This document shows, piece by piece, positions 1 to 7,255 of a stretch of DNA of 21,909 bases. Under the pieces are notes generated by a model. That model searched no databases and had not been told where the DNA came from. It was given only the letters and a program-made list of their open reading frames with translations. The stretch spans positions 1 to 21,909 of the forward strand of contig CAZZHH010000052.1 of assembly GCA_964653595.1 (NCBI GenBank), written 5' to 3'. Position 1 is the stretch's first letter. Each line of letters begins with the position of its first letter. This stretch comes from JBAXTE01 sp964653595. Lineage in GTDB: Bacteria; Bacteroidota; Bacteroidia; Bacteroidales; WCHB1-69. The translations under genes and the position numbers were made by a program.

Positions 1-530
1 CTTATACTTACGTCTACACCGATTGTGAAGGAAACGTTCAAGACTGGGTTTACACCTACACCATTGAGCGCGAGCCTTTTGCAAATCCTGTGGATGAAGC
101 TTCTACTGTCTCCTGCGTGGCTTTAGCAGTGGCTCCTACTTTGCCAGTGGTTACCGACAACTGCGGAAACGTGTTGACTCCTACTGGGCCAACCATCAGC
201 GAAGCACCAACTTGCGAAGGAATCATCACTTATACTTACATTTACACCGATTGTGAAGGAAACGTTCAAGACTGGGTTTACACCTACACCATTGAGCGCG
301 AGCCTTTTGCAAATCCTGTGGATGAAAGCAGCTATGTTTCTTGTCTTTCTGAAATGACCGTTCCTACACCTCCTATTGTTTCCGATAACTGTGGTAACAT
401 CATAACACCTACAGGTCCATTTGCAACAGAAGATCCAATTTGTAAAGGCACAAAAACATTCACATATATTTACAGAGATTGTGAAGGCAATGAGCATGAC
501 TGGAAATATACCTATATTTTAGCAGACACA
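1..530 (+). repeat. 228-bp tandem repeat inside the adhesin gene (76-residue protein repeat)
   Basis: The motif starting GATTGTGAAGG occurs at 21, 249 and 477, an exact 228-bp period. Positions 1-98 and 229-326 differ only at two sites (12/240 and 14/242), after which similarity drops abruptly. The third copy is recognisable mainly at protein level (DCEGN near nt 477-491). Each protein unit carries about four cysteines. The array continues beyond the left edge. Confidence 0.9.
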
Positions 531-3479
531 ATTGCACCAGTTCTAATTGGAGAAATTCCTGTAGGAGAAACTAATATGGATATTTGTTTTGATGAAATAC
601 CATCCGGACCAACCATTCAAGAGATTGGGTCACAATTTATTGATAATTGTGATGGAGAAGTAATTGTCATCAAGACAGGCACCCTTACTGGAGATAGATG
701 TTCGTGGATAATGACCTATGTTTACGATGTAAGAGATTTATGTGGAAACAATGTAGAACCATCACCTATTATTACATACAGTGGTGGAGATAAGACAAAG
801 CCTACGATCATTTGTCCTATTGTACCAGTAAGTGTATGGCCAAATTCAGGAACCAGTTACATTCAAACAGGAACATCATGGGATGCAACAGCAACCGACA
901 ATTGTTCAGTTCCTAATATCACATTTACACTATCTGGTTCAACAACTACGCCAAATGGTTTATCCACATTAAATGGTGTCACATTCAACTATGGATCAAC
1001 GTTAGTAACATGGACAGCTACAGATGAATGTGGAAATCAAGAGACATGTAGTTTTACCATTTCGGTATCCGATAACACACCACCCGTGGTCACTTGTCCA
1101 TCTGGTATAGTAACAAGTTGTATCGACATGGTTCCAAATCCATACACATCTTTGGCAGAATTTCTAGCTGCAGGTGGCACCGTAAGCGACACTTCAGGTA
1201 TAGATGAGTCTAGTTTCATGCTTATATCACAATCAAGTGATGGCAATAGTTGTCCAGAAACAATCACTAGGACTTATCAAATTGCGGACATCATTGGCAA
1301 CACAAGTATTTGCACCCAAGCGATTGTAGTAAATGACACCATTGCACCTTCGCTTACAATTCCTGAGGACATTACCGTTTACAATGATTTTAGAAGCTGC
1401 GGAGCAAATGTAACGATCCCAGTGCCAGTAAGTTCAGACAATTGCAGTTCGGTATTATTGGCAAACAATTTAAATGGAACATCCAATGCCTCTAGAGTTT
1501 ATCCAGTAGGGACAACCATCGTCTCATGGACAGCCACAGATGCTTGTGGAAATTCAACAAGTGGAATAATGAGAGTTACAGTAATTGACAACGAGCCACC
1601 AGTTATGATGTGTCCACAAAACATAATTAGTTGTTCACGTAACATCCAGTTAGGAACACCAGTAGTGACCGACAACTGTCAAATTGAATCCATCAATAAT
1701 AATGCACCAAGCACATTCCCAATAGGCATTACAACCATTGTAACATGGACAGCAAGGGATATTCATGGCAACATTACCATTTGTAACCAATCGGTAACGA
1801 TTTCAGACATGCATGTAGTTGCATATGGTTCTTCACAAGTAAGTTGTCATAATGCATCTGACGGAACGATTACAGCTACTGCAACGGGAGGAACAGGCGA
1901 ATTGAGTTACAGTATAAATGGCGGTACACCACAAGGTAGTAATGTATTTAACGGATTAGTAGCTGGGAACTATATTGTATTGGTAACAGATGCTAATGGA
2001 TGTACAGCTACATCAGAGGCAATAATTATCAACAATCCATTACCTATTTTTGCAACTTCGATTGGGTCATCCCAAGTAAGTTGTCACAACAGTACAGATG
2101 GCACCATCGAGGTAAATGCAACTGGAGGCACAGGTTCTTTCACATACAGCATAAATGGAGGCACACCTCAATCGAGCAACATATTTACTGGATTAGTAGC
2201 TGGCAATTATACTGTTACTGTATTCGACATCAACCATTGTTCTGTAACACTTACACCTGTGATAATTGCAAATCCAACCGTGATTACAGCAAGTGTAATT
2301 GGATCAACTCAAGTAGGATGTCACAATACTTCCGATGGATTTCTTATAGTTACAGCAATGGGAGGAACAGGTGCATATTCATATACACTAAATGATGGGG
2401 AGCCTCAATGGAGTAATACCTTCAATAATTTGGCACCAGGATCTTATAGCATTGTAGTAACCGATGAAAATGGTTGCTCTATAAGTACAGAAGCACAAAT
2501 CATTGAGAATCCATTGATGTTAAATTTAACAGCTTCCGGATCAGAATTCGTTAGTTGCTTTAACTCAAATGATGGTACAATTGTCTTAAGAGCATCTGGA
2601 GGTACAGGAAATTATTTATACAAATTGAATGATGGAGTATACCAAACCAGTAATGTGTTTACCAATTTAGCTTCTGGAACCTATGTTGCAAAGGTAATAG
2701 ACGAAAATTTATGTTCAGCAGAGGCAATTAAATCTATTTATAATCCTTCTGAAATAGTAGCAACCGCATACGGATCATCACACGTTGGCTGTAATGGATC
2801 ATCGGATGGAAAAATTTCGATAACAGCAGAGGGAGGAATTGGGGAATATACTTATTCAATCAATGGGATAGATTTCCAAACTGGGAATGTATTCGTCAAC
2901 CTACCTGCTGCAGAATACAACATCTCAGTAGTTGACAACAATGGATGTTTAGGCAAAACAACTTTTACAATTCAATCTCAAGAGCCAATCGTTTTAAATG
3001 TGATATCACAAACAGACGCTGAGTGCCATGGATTTGAAGGAGGTACCATAGAAGCAATTGCAAATGGAGGAGTTCCACCATATACCTATCAATGGTCGAA
3101 TGGGTCAACCAGTCAAATAGCTTCGAATTTGGAAAGTGGTACATATTTCGTAACTATCACCGATGCCAACAATTGTGTATCCACTCCAGAGGGCTTGAAA
3201 ATTGGATTACGAAACTTTATCGAAATTGAGCCATTAAATGTATTTACGCCAAATGAAGATGGTATCAATGACACATGGAGAATTAATAACATTGAATTGT
3301 ATCCCGACAACGAATTGGTAATTCTTAACAGATGGGGTAATGAAGTTTACACCGAAAAGAGTTACAAAAACCAATGGAATGGATCGCAACTAAATGAAGG
3401 CACTTATTTCTACATTTTAAAGGTAAATATGTGCAACAATGAGAGAACATACCGAGGCTATATCACAATTATCAAATAA
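1..3479 (+). CDS. Giant secreted adhesin, SprB-like, with HYR domains, SprB repeats and type IX (type B) C-terminal domain; 5' partial
   Basis: The reading frame is open from the left edge (first full codon at 3) to the TAA at 3477, so the true start lies outside; the GTG at 90 is an internal valine. About 1158 residues are visible. In order: cysteine-rich 76-residue repeats (to about nt 690); HYR-like immunoglobulin-fold domains at about 789-1071, 1341-1590 and 1591-1815, marked by TATDxCGN-type motifs and PP-x-x-x-CP starts; six SprB repeats (about 1809-3199) with the pattern VSCHNxxDGTI...GGTG...YSINGG; and a final domain of about 85 residues (NVFTPNEDGINDTW, NRWGNEVY, GTYFY) matching the gliding-motility-associated C-terminal family. 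That domain is known to direct secretion by the type IX system as a type B substrate. The product is probably a surface filament used for adhesion or gliding. The PorP/SprF-like gene begins 19 bp downstream. Function in motility rather than simple adhesion is inferred. Confidence 0.93.
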   Translation, partial: YTYVYTDCEGNVQDWVYTYTIEREPFANPVDEASTVSCVALAVAPTLPVVTDNCGNVLTPTGPTISEAPTCEGIITYTYIYTDCEGNVQDWVYTYTIEREPFANPVDESSYVSCLSEMTVPTPPIVSDNCGNIITPTGPFATEDPICKGTKTFTYIYRDCEGNEHDWKYTYILADTIAPVLIGEIPVGETNMDICFDEIPSGPTIQEIGSQFIDNCDGEVIVIKTGTLTGDRCSWIMTYVYDVRDLCGNNVEPSPIITYSGGDKTKPTIICPIVPVSVWPNSGTSYIQTGTSWDATATDNCSVPNITFTLSGSTTTPNGLSTLNGVTFNYGSTLVTWTATDECGNQETCSFTISVSDNTPPVVTCPSGIVTSCIDMVPNPYTSLAEFLAAGGTVSDTSGIDESSFMLISQSSDGNSCPETITRTYQIADIIGNTSICTQAIVVNDTIAPSLTIPEDITVYNDFRSCGANVTIPVPVSSDNCSSVLLANNLNGTSNASRVYPVGTTIVSWTATDACGNSTSGIMRVTVIDNEPPVMMCPQNIISCSRNIQLGTPVVTDNCQIESINNNAPSTFPIGITTIVTWTARDIHGNITICNQSVTISDMHVVAYGSSQVSCHNASDGTITATATGGTGELSYSINGGTPQGSNVFNGLVAGNYIVLVTDANGCTATSEAIIINNPLPIFATSIGSSQVSCHNSTDGTIEVNATGGTGSFTYSINGGTPQSSNIFTGLVAGNYTVTVFDINHCSVTLTPVIIANPTVITASVIGSTQVGCHNTSDGFLIVTAMGGTGAYSYTLNDGEPQWSNTFNNLAPGSYSIVVTDENGCSISTEAQIIENPLMLNLTASGSEFVSCFNSNDGTIVLRASGGTGNYLYKLNDGVYQTSNVFTNLASGTYVAKVIDENLCSAEAIKSIYNPSEIVATAYGSSHVGCNGSSDGKISITAEGGIGEYTYSINGIDFQTGNVFVNLPAAEYNISVVDNNGCLGKTTFTIQSQEPIVLNVISQTDAECHGFEGGTIEAIANGGVPPYTYQWSNGSTSQIASNLESGTYFVTITDANNCVSTPEGLKIGLRNFIEIEPLNVFTPNEDGINDTWRINNIELYPDNELVILNRWGNEVYTEKSYKNQWNGSQLNEGTYFYILKVNMCNNERTYRGYITIIK
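1809..3199 (+). repeat. Six SprB-type repeats within the adhesin (period about 234-237 bp)
   Basis: Unit starts lie near 1817, 2054, 2290, 2530, 2761 and 2998. Each unit has a G-S-x-x-V-x-C-x-x-x-x-D-G core, then a GG(T/I)G turn, an aromatic strand, an N-x-F-x-x-L-x-x-G strand and an N-x-C near its end. The units are diverged in DNA sequence, unlike the repeat at the left edge, so this array looks older. Confidence 0.88.
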
Positions 3480-3498
3480 GATAAAACACCAATTAGTC

Positions 3499-4452
3499 AT
3501 GAGAACACTAATTTATATAATCACAGCAGTAATGTTAACAACAGTGAGTTTTGCACAGCAAAACTCACTGCTAAACCATTACATTTTCAACCATATGAGT
3601 TTAAATCCAGCTTATGTAGGCACAAAACAATATGCTAATGCTAACTTTACCACTGCATCGCAATGGACAGGGTTGACAGGATCGCCAAGCACACAAGTTT
3701 TAAGCTTTGAAGGCCCGATTTCAAAAACCAATGGTTTAGGAGTACAACTGATCAATGACCACATTGGGGCTCAATCACAACAATCTGCGTATGGGAACTT
3801 CTCTCACATTGTTCAGTTTACCGATAAGTGGAGACTCTCGATGGGTATTGCAGCAGGAATTTCATATTTTACTTTAAATGGAACAGTTTTAAACAGCGGA
3901 GAAGAATATGATCCTTCGATACCAAAAGAAAAAGTAACCACTTTTAGGTTTGATCCAAAAGTAGGTCTATTTGTTTACAGCGATCGATTTTACGGTGGAT
4001 TTTCTGTCAGTGATCTTTTAGATAACTTACTAGAAAGCAACTCGAAATTGATAACAAAGCAGACTAGGCACTATTACATAACATCGGGGTATGTGTTCGA
4101 TATTAATCAATCGATAAAAGTAAAGCCCAGTTTTTTGATTCGAGAAGATTTAAAGTCTCAATCGACCATTGATTTAAACGCTTTTGTACTGTTCAAAGAG
4201 CTCTTCTGGGCAGGTTGCACATATCGATTTGGCACCCCCTCGCTATTCAACGAAAAGCTAGACCGAACTCTTGCAGGAAAAAATGCAGTAGTATTTTTTA
4301 CCGAATGGAATATCAACAGGCGATTAATTTTGGGTTACTCATACACACATTCGTTTAATGCCTTAAGTGGTTTTTCTGGTCATGAAATTGAAATTGCATA
4401 CTCCTTTGGCAAAAAAGCAGAAACAAAAATGAGATCTCCTAGGTACTTCTAA
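3499..4452 (+). CDS. PorP/SprF family type IX secretion system membrane protein
   Basis: The product is 317 residues from the ATG at 3499. The frame is open from an upstream ATG at 3439, but that would overlap the adhesin and put 20 residues ahead of a clean signal peptide (MRTLIYII...VSFA, cleavage after residue 19 before QQ), so 3499 is preferred. The mature start NSLLNHYIFNHMSLNPAYVG is characteristic of the PorP/SprF family (Y-x-x-N-x-x-x-x-N-P-A-x-x-G), outer-membrane beta-barrel proteins. In Flavobacterium SprF is needed for secretion of the SprB adhesin, and SprF-like genes usually sit directly downstream of type B substrates, as here (19 bp gap). The gene is probably co-transcribed with the adhesin and the OmpA-family gene that follows 18 bp later. 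The dedicated-partner role is inferred from position. Confidence 0.93.
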   Translation: MRTLIYIITAVMLTTVSFAQQNSLLNHYIFNHMSLNPAYVGTKQYANANFTTASQWTGLTGSPSTQVLSFEGPISKTNGLGVQLINDHIGAQSQQSAYGNFSHIVQFTDKWRLSMGIAAGISYFTLNGTVLNSGEEYDPSIPKEKVTTFRFDPKVGLFVYSDRFYGGFSVSDLLDNLLESNSKLITKQTRHYYITSGYVFDINQSIKVKPSFLIREDLKSQSTIDLNAFVLFKELFWAGCTYRFGTPSLFNEKLDRTLAGKNAVVFFTEWNINRRLILGYSYTHSFNALSGFSGHEIEIAYSFGKKAETKMRSPRYF

Positions 4453-4470
4453 CGTTAAAAACTTAAAGCG

Positions 4471-6480
4471 ATGAAAACAATTACAACCATAATTACAGCC
4501 CTGATAATGTTGACATTTACTGTGGGTACAAATCCTGTAAGTGCGCAGTTATCATTTAGAGATAAAGCGAAAACGCTGATAAGCAATTATGAGTTTGTTA
4601 AAGCAATTGCTTTATATAACGAAAGCTTTAAATCTCATAATCCCTCAACAGAAGACTATAGGAGTATTGCCTTTTGTTACATGCAAATAAATGATACTAA
4701 AAATGCAAAAGAGTGGCTAGCAAAACTATCCACATCTAATAACCCTTCTCCAAAAGATGTTTTGCAATATGCACATCTTTTGAAAACAGATGCTAACTAT
4801 GATGAAGCAATCGATCAATACAAAAGGTACGGAAAAATGAACCCTAAAGATGAGAAAGTGAACGATTGGATTGAATCTTGTGAGTTAGCAAAAAGATGGA
4901 TGAATAATCCGGAATATTACAAAGTGACAAATTTAGAAGAGGTTAACTCTGAAAATTCTGACTTTGGACTCATGCCACTTAAAAATGGATTTATCTTTAC
5001 TTCAGACAGAAAACAAAAGGATATAATAAAAAAAGAAGATGTTTATGGCTGGACTGGAAACCCATACCTAAAGATGTATCATATTGCAGACAACACCAAG
5101 TTAAGCAACTTTAGTCCGATTAACTCATTAAATGGAGAATACCATAATGGTCCTAGTAATTACCAAACCGTTACCAATAAAATATATTTTACTCGAACTA
5201 AAATGGTGAAAGTGAACAAGCGAAATCTAAACAACGACCCTACCAGTTGGATAGAAAACATCTCAACTCCTGAATATGAAAACCGACTTGAGATTTATAC
5301 AGCTTCGGCAGAAAACGACGACTCATGGTATTGTCTAGTAGAATTTCCATACAACAAACCAGAGGAGTTTTCAGTAGGACATCCTACCCTATCGCCCGAT
5401 GGGAAAACACTCTATTTTGTCTCCGATATGCCTGGTGGTTATGGCGGAACAGATATCTATTACTGCATTAGAAACAGAGATGAAAAATGGTCGTACCCTT
5501 TAAATGCTGGAAAAAAAATTAACACATCTGGAAAAGAGCTATTTCCATTTGTAGACAAAAAGGGGACACTCTATTTCTCCAGCGATGGACATCCGGGAAT
5601 GGGAGGTTTAGATATCTTTAAAGCTACAGGGAGTAAAAACAATTGGTCTAACCCTGAAAGTTTAAAGTATCCAATAAACTCCCCAAAAGATGATTTCTCG
5701 GTATTTTACGATGAATCATCGAATAGTGGCTTCCTATCCTCTAATAGAGACGGTGGTAAAGGAAACGATGACATCTATCGATTTGAATGGTCTCCACCAT
5801 CCGATTTAACATTGATAGTTTCCGTTAAAGAGGTTGATAAAAGCAACTTAACACATCCTCTTGATGGGGTAGATGTAACGCTAACCGACAACACAAAACC
5901 TAATTTAAAAAATTCGTTTCAATCCGTTGACGGAAAGTTTATTTCTACAATAAAATGTAATCATCGTTACGAAATCATGGCTTCTAAGGAAGGATACTTC
6001 TCGAAATCAGAAAAAATCGATTCAAAATGCGTCACTTATCACGACACAATGTTTGTAGAGCTTCTTTTAGTTAAACTTGAAATTGACATTCCAATCGTTT
6101 TAAAAAATATCTATTACGATTTTGATAAGTCATTCATCCGCCCAGATGCAAAACCCGAACTAGACAAGCTTGTACAAATATTGACCGACAATCCAGACAT
6201 CATCGTTGAGCTAGGGTCTCACACAGATAGCAGAGGATCAGACGAATACAATATCGCCCTCTCCGACAGAAGAGCAAAAGCCGCAGTAGCGTATATCATC
6301 TCTAAAGGAATATCTAAAAATAGAATAATCGCGAAAGGGTATGGCGAAACAGTTTTGTTAAACAATTGCAAAAACGAGGTCCCTTGCAGCGACGAAGAGC
6401 ATCAATTAAACAGAAGAACAGAATTTAAAGTAACTGGTTTTATAAAGGGAAAAAGTAGAATAATTGTCAGTAAAGAGTAA
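4471..6480 (+). CDS. PorE-like OmpA family protein (TPR, PD40 beta-propeller, regulatory-like domain, OmpA C-terminus)
   Basis: The product is 669 residues with a signal peptide (cleavage probably after A25 in NPVSA-Q) and no lipobox cysteine. Residues about 27-145 are helical, TPR-like. Residues about 150-440 form a beta-propeller with PD40 motifs (HPTLSPDGKTLYFVSD near 304, FVDKKGTLYFSSDG near 354, SSNRDGGKGNDDIY near 420). Residues about 446-530 resemble a carboxypeptidase-regulatory-like beta-sandwich. Residues about 541-657 form an OmpA peptidoglycan-binding domain (YYDFDKSFIRPDA, SHTDSRGSDEYN, LSDRRA), which holds the Asp and Arg normally contacting diaminopimelate. This domain order matches PorE of Porphyromonas, a lipoprotein linking the type IX apparatus to peptidoglycan; this protein lacks the lipid anchor site. 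It probably anchors or stabilises the neighbouring PorP/SprF-adhesin system. A terminator follows at 6511. Confidence 0.9.
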   Translation: MKTITTIITALIMLTFTVGTNPVSAQLSFRDKAKTLISNYEFVKAIALYNESFKSHNPSTEDYRSIAFCYMQINDTKNAKEWLAKLSTSNNPSPKDVLQYAHLLKTDANYDEAIDQYKRYGKMNPKDEKVNDWIESCELAKRWMNNPEYYKVTNLEEVNSENSDFGLMPLKNGFIFTSDRKQKDIIKKEDVYGWTGNPYLKMYHIADNTKLSNFSPINSLNGEYHNGPSNYQTVTNKIYFTRTKMVKVNKRNLNNDPTSWIENISTPEYENRLEIYTASAENDDSWYCLVEFPYNKPEEFSVGHPTLSPDGKTLYFVSDMPGGYGGTDIYYCIRNRDEKWSYPLNAGKKINTSGKELFPFVDKKGTLYFSSDGHPGMGGLDIFKATGSKNNWSNPESLKYPINSPKDDFSVFYDESSNSGFLSSNRDGGKGNDDIYRFEWSPPSDLTLIVSVKEVDKSNLTHPLDGVDVTLTDNTKPNLKNSFQSVDGKFISTIKCNHRYEIMASKEGYFSKSEKIDSKCVTYHDTMFVELLLVKLEIDIPIVLKNIYYDFDKSFIRPDAKPELDKLVQILTDNPDIIVELGSHTDSRGSDEYNIALSDRRAKAAVAYIISKGISKNRIIAKGYGETVLLNNCKNEVPCSDEEHQLNRRTEFKVTGFIKGKSRIIVSKE

Positions 6481-6510
6481 CTTTAAAATCTGTTGATCCT
6501 AACCTTTTTC

Positions 6511-6541
6511 ACCGTCCTCTTAACCGAGGACGGTTTTTTTT
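6511..6541 (+). terminator. Intrinsic terminator after the adhesin/PorP/OmpA module
   Basis: A perfect 9-bp stem (ACCGTCCTC at 6511-6519 with GAGGACGGT at 6526-6534) encloses a 6-nt loop and is followed by an 8-T run (6534-6541). It lies 30 bp after the OmpA-family stop codon. Confidence 0.9.
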
Positions 6542-6559
6542 ATATACTGATGGAGGTTT

Positions 6560-6586
6560 TGTCATGCTGAACGAAGTGAGGCATCT
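6560..6586 (+). repeat. TGTCATnCTGAACGAAGTGAGGnATCT-type motif at the left flank of repeat copy 1
   Basis: The motif begins TGTCATGCTGAACGAAGTG. A related sequence lies in opposite orientation at 21881-21906; aligned as reverse complements the two agree at about 20 of 27 positions. Its start lies 18 bp past the terminator T-run. Confidence 0.5.
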
Positions 6587-6627
6587 GTTCTAACAAAGCT
6601 GGGTGAGAGCATGGGCCTTCCTAGTAG

Positions 6628-6680
6628 CGATTTTGGCATAAAAACCGCTTTGCTGCGCAGCAATTTTTCCGCCAAAATCG
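6628..6680 (+). other. Head hairpin A of structured repeat, copy 1
   Basis: Arms CGATTTTGGC (6628-6637) and GCCAAAATCG (6671-6680) form a perfect 10-bp stem. The apical region contains AAAAA/TTTTT, which can pair, and the perfect 14-nt palindrome TTGCTGCGCAGCAA. In copy 2 the arms are unchanged; the two differences fall in the apical part. Confidence 0.85.
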
Positions 6681-6693
6681 AGTTGATTGTTGG

Positions 6694-6728
6694 CCTATTA
6701 ACCCCACGCTCCGCGTGGGGTTAATAGG
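6694..6728 (+). other. Head hairpin B of structured repeat, copy 1
   Basis: CCTATTAACCCCACGC (6694-6709) pairs perfectly with 6713-6728 across a 3-nt TCC loop: a 16-bp uninterrupted stem. The same 35 nt occur unchanged at 21438-21472. There is no following T-run, so it is not a standard terminator. Confidence 0.92.
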
Positions 6729-6729
6729 C

Positions 6730-7105
6730 TTCGACGCCTTCGGCGCCGTGCTTCGTAAGTCGTACAACCATGTTCGACCCCTTCGGGGCCGAGGCTTCGC
6801 AACCATAATGGGACTGTTCGACCCCTTCGAGGCCGGGGCTTCGCAACCATAATGGGACTGTTCGGCGCCTTCGGCGGCATGAAATTGCAAGTTTGACCAC
6901 TCTGTTCGACCCCTTCGGCGCCGAGGGATTCGCAAGCTTGACCACTCTGTTCGGCACTTTCGGCGCCGTAGCCTGGCAAGTTGAACCAAATCAATCTAAC
7001 GCTTTCAGCGCCTTGGGACTCTCGTGTTTTACCAACTTATTCGACGCCTTCGGCGCCGTGGTTTCACAACCTGAACTAGTTCAATCTAAAGCCTTCGGCG
7101 ATGGA
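6730..7105 (+). repeat. Array of about nine palindromic units, 43-46 bp period, copy 1
   Basis: Units start at 6730, 6773, 6817, 6861, 6905, 6950, about 6997, 7040 and about 7086. The core is two tandem 9-mers, TTCGRCSCC then TTCGGSGCC, ending in G, so each can fold as an inverted repeat around a TTC loop (for example GGCGCC-TTC-GGCGCC). Linkers of about 25 nt are less GC-rich and fall into recurring types (one ending AACCATAATGGGACTG, one ending GTTTGACCACTCTG). The units at about 6997 and 7086 are degenerate. Confidence 0.85.
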
Positions 7106-7255
7106 GCTATAAAACATAAAAAAAAATAAATCATCGCTTTCTGCTCTGGTGATTAACAACTTGAACGAACCCAATTTAAAACCAATTCAAATTTCAAATT
7201 CGTCTAAATATATTTTGAAATAAAAAATGAAGGTATGGAAGGGTATTAGAAGCAT

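Larger units (their letters stand above)
6560..7105 (+). repeat. Structured intergenic repeat element, copy 1 (two-hairpin head plus palindromic array)
   Basis: This fills most of the 775-bp gap between the convergent OmpA-family and flippase genes. It comprises a left flank with a TGTCATGCTGAACGAAGTG motif, head hairpin A (6628-6680), head hairpin B (6694-6728) and about nine GC-rich palindromic units to about 7105. The flank from about 6580 and the whole head align with copy 2 at 21322 onward. Boundaries are approximate. I do not recognise the family. The minus strand is open in several frames here, but this follows from repeat composition and no plausible protein is seen. Positions 7106-7255 hold only AT-rich sequence, with a weak inverted repeat at 7191-7221. 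Confidence 0.85.

Noticed and set aside
90..92. GTG as start of the adhesin
   Set aside because: The frame is open further left with the same repeat sequence, so this is an internal valine.
123..497. Minus-strand 124-residue open frame opposite the adhesin repeats
   Set aside because: It is antisense to a well-supported coding frame and mirrors the 228-bp repeat.
2000..2395. Plus-strand 131-residue open frame within the adhesin
   Set aside because: It is an out-of-frame shadow of the SprB repeats, with low-complexity composition.
6621..6994. Overlapping minus-strand open frames across the hairpin array, rich in Arg, Gly and Pro
   Set aside because: Several frames are open at once, the peptides follow the palindromic repeat, and the hairpins dictate the composition. 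No conserved domain or start context is seen.
6730..7105. CRISPR array
   Set aside because: The spacing is regular, but the linkers are themselves repeats shared between loci, repeat cores vary, and no cas genes are present.
6893..7129. Plus-strand 78-residue open frame in the repeat array
   Set aside because: It lies wholly in the repeat units and reflects their sequence; neither the start nor the peptide resembles a protein.
7191..7221. Inverted repeat ATTTCAAA/TTTGAAAT as terminator of the flippase gene
   Set aside because: The stem is AT-rich with a 15-nt loop and no T-run follows it on the minus strand.
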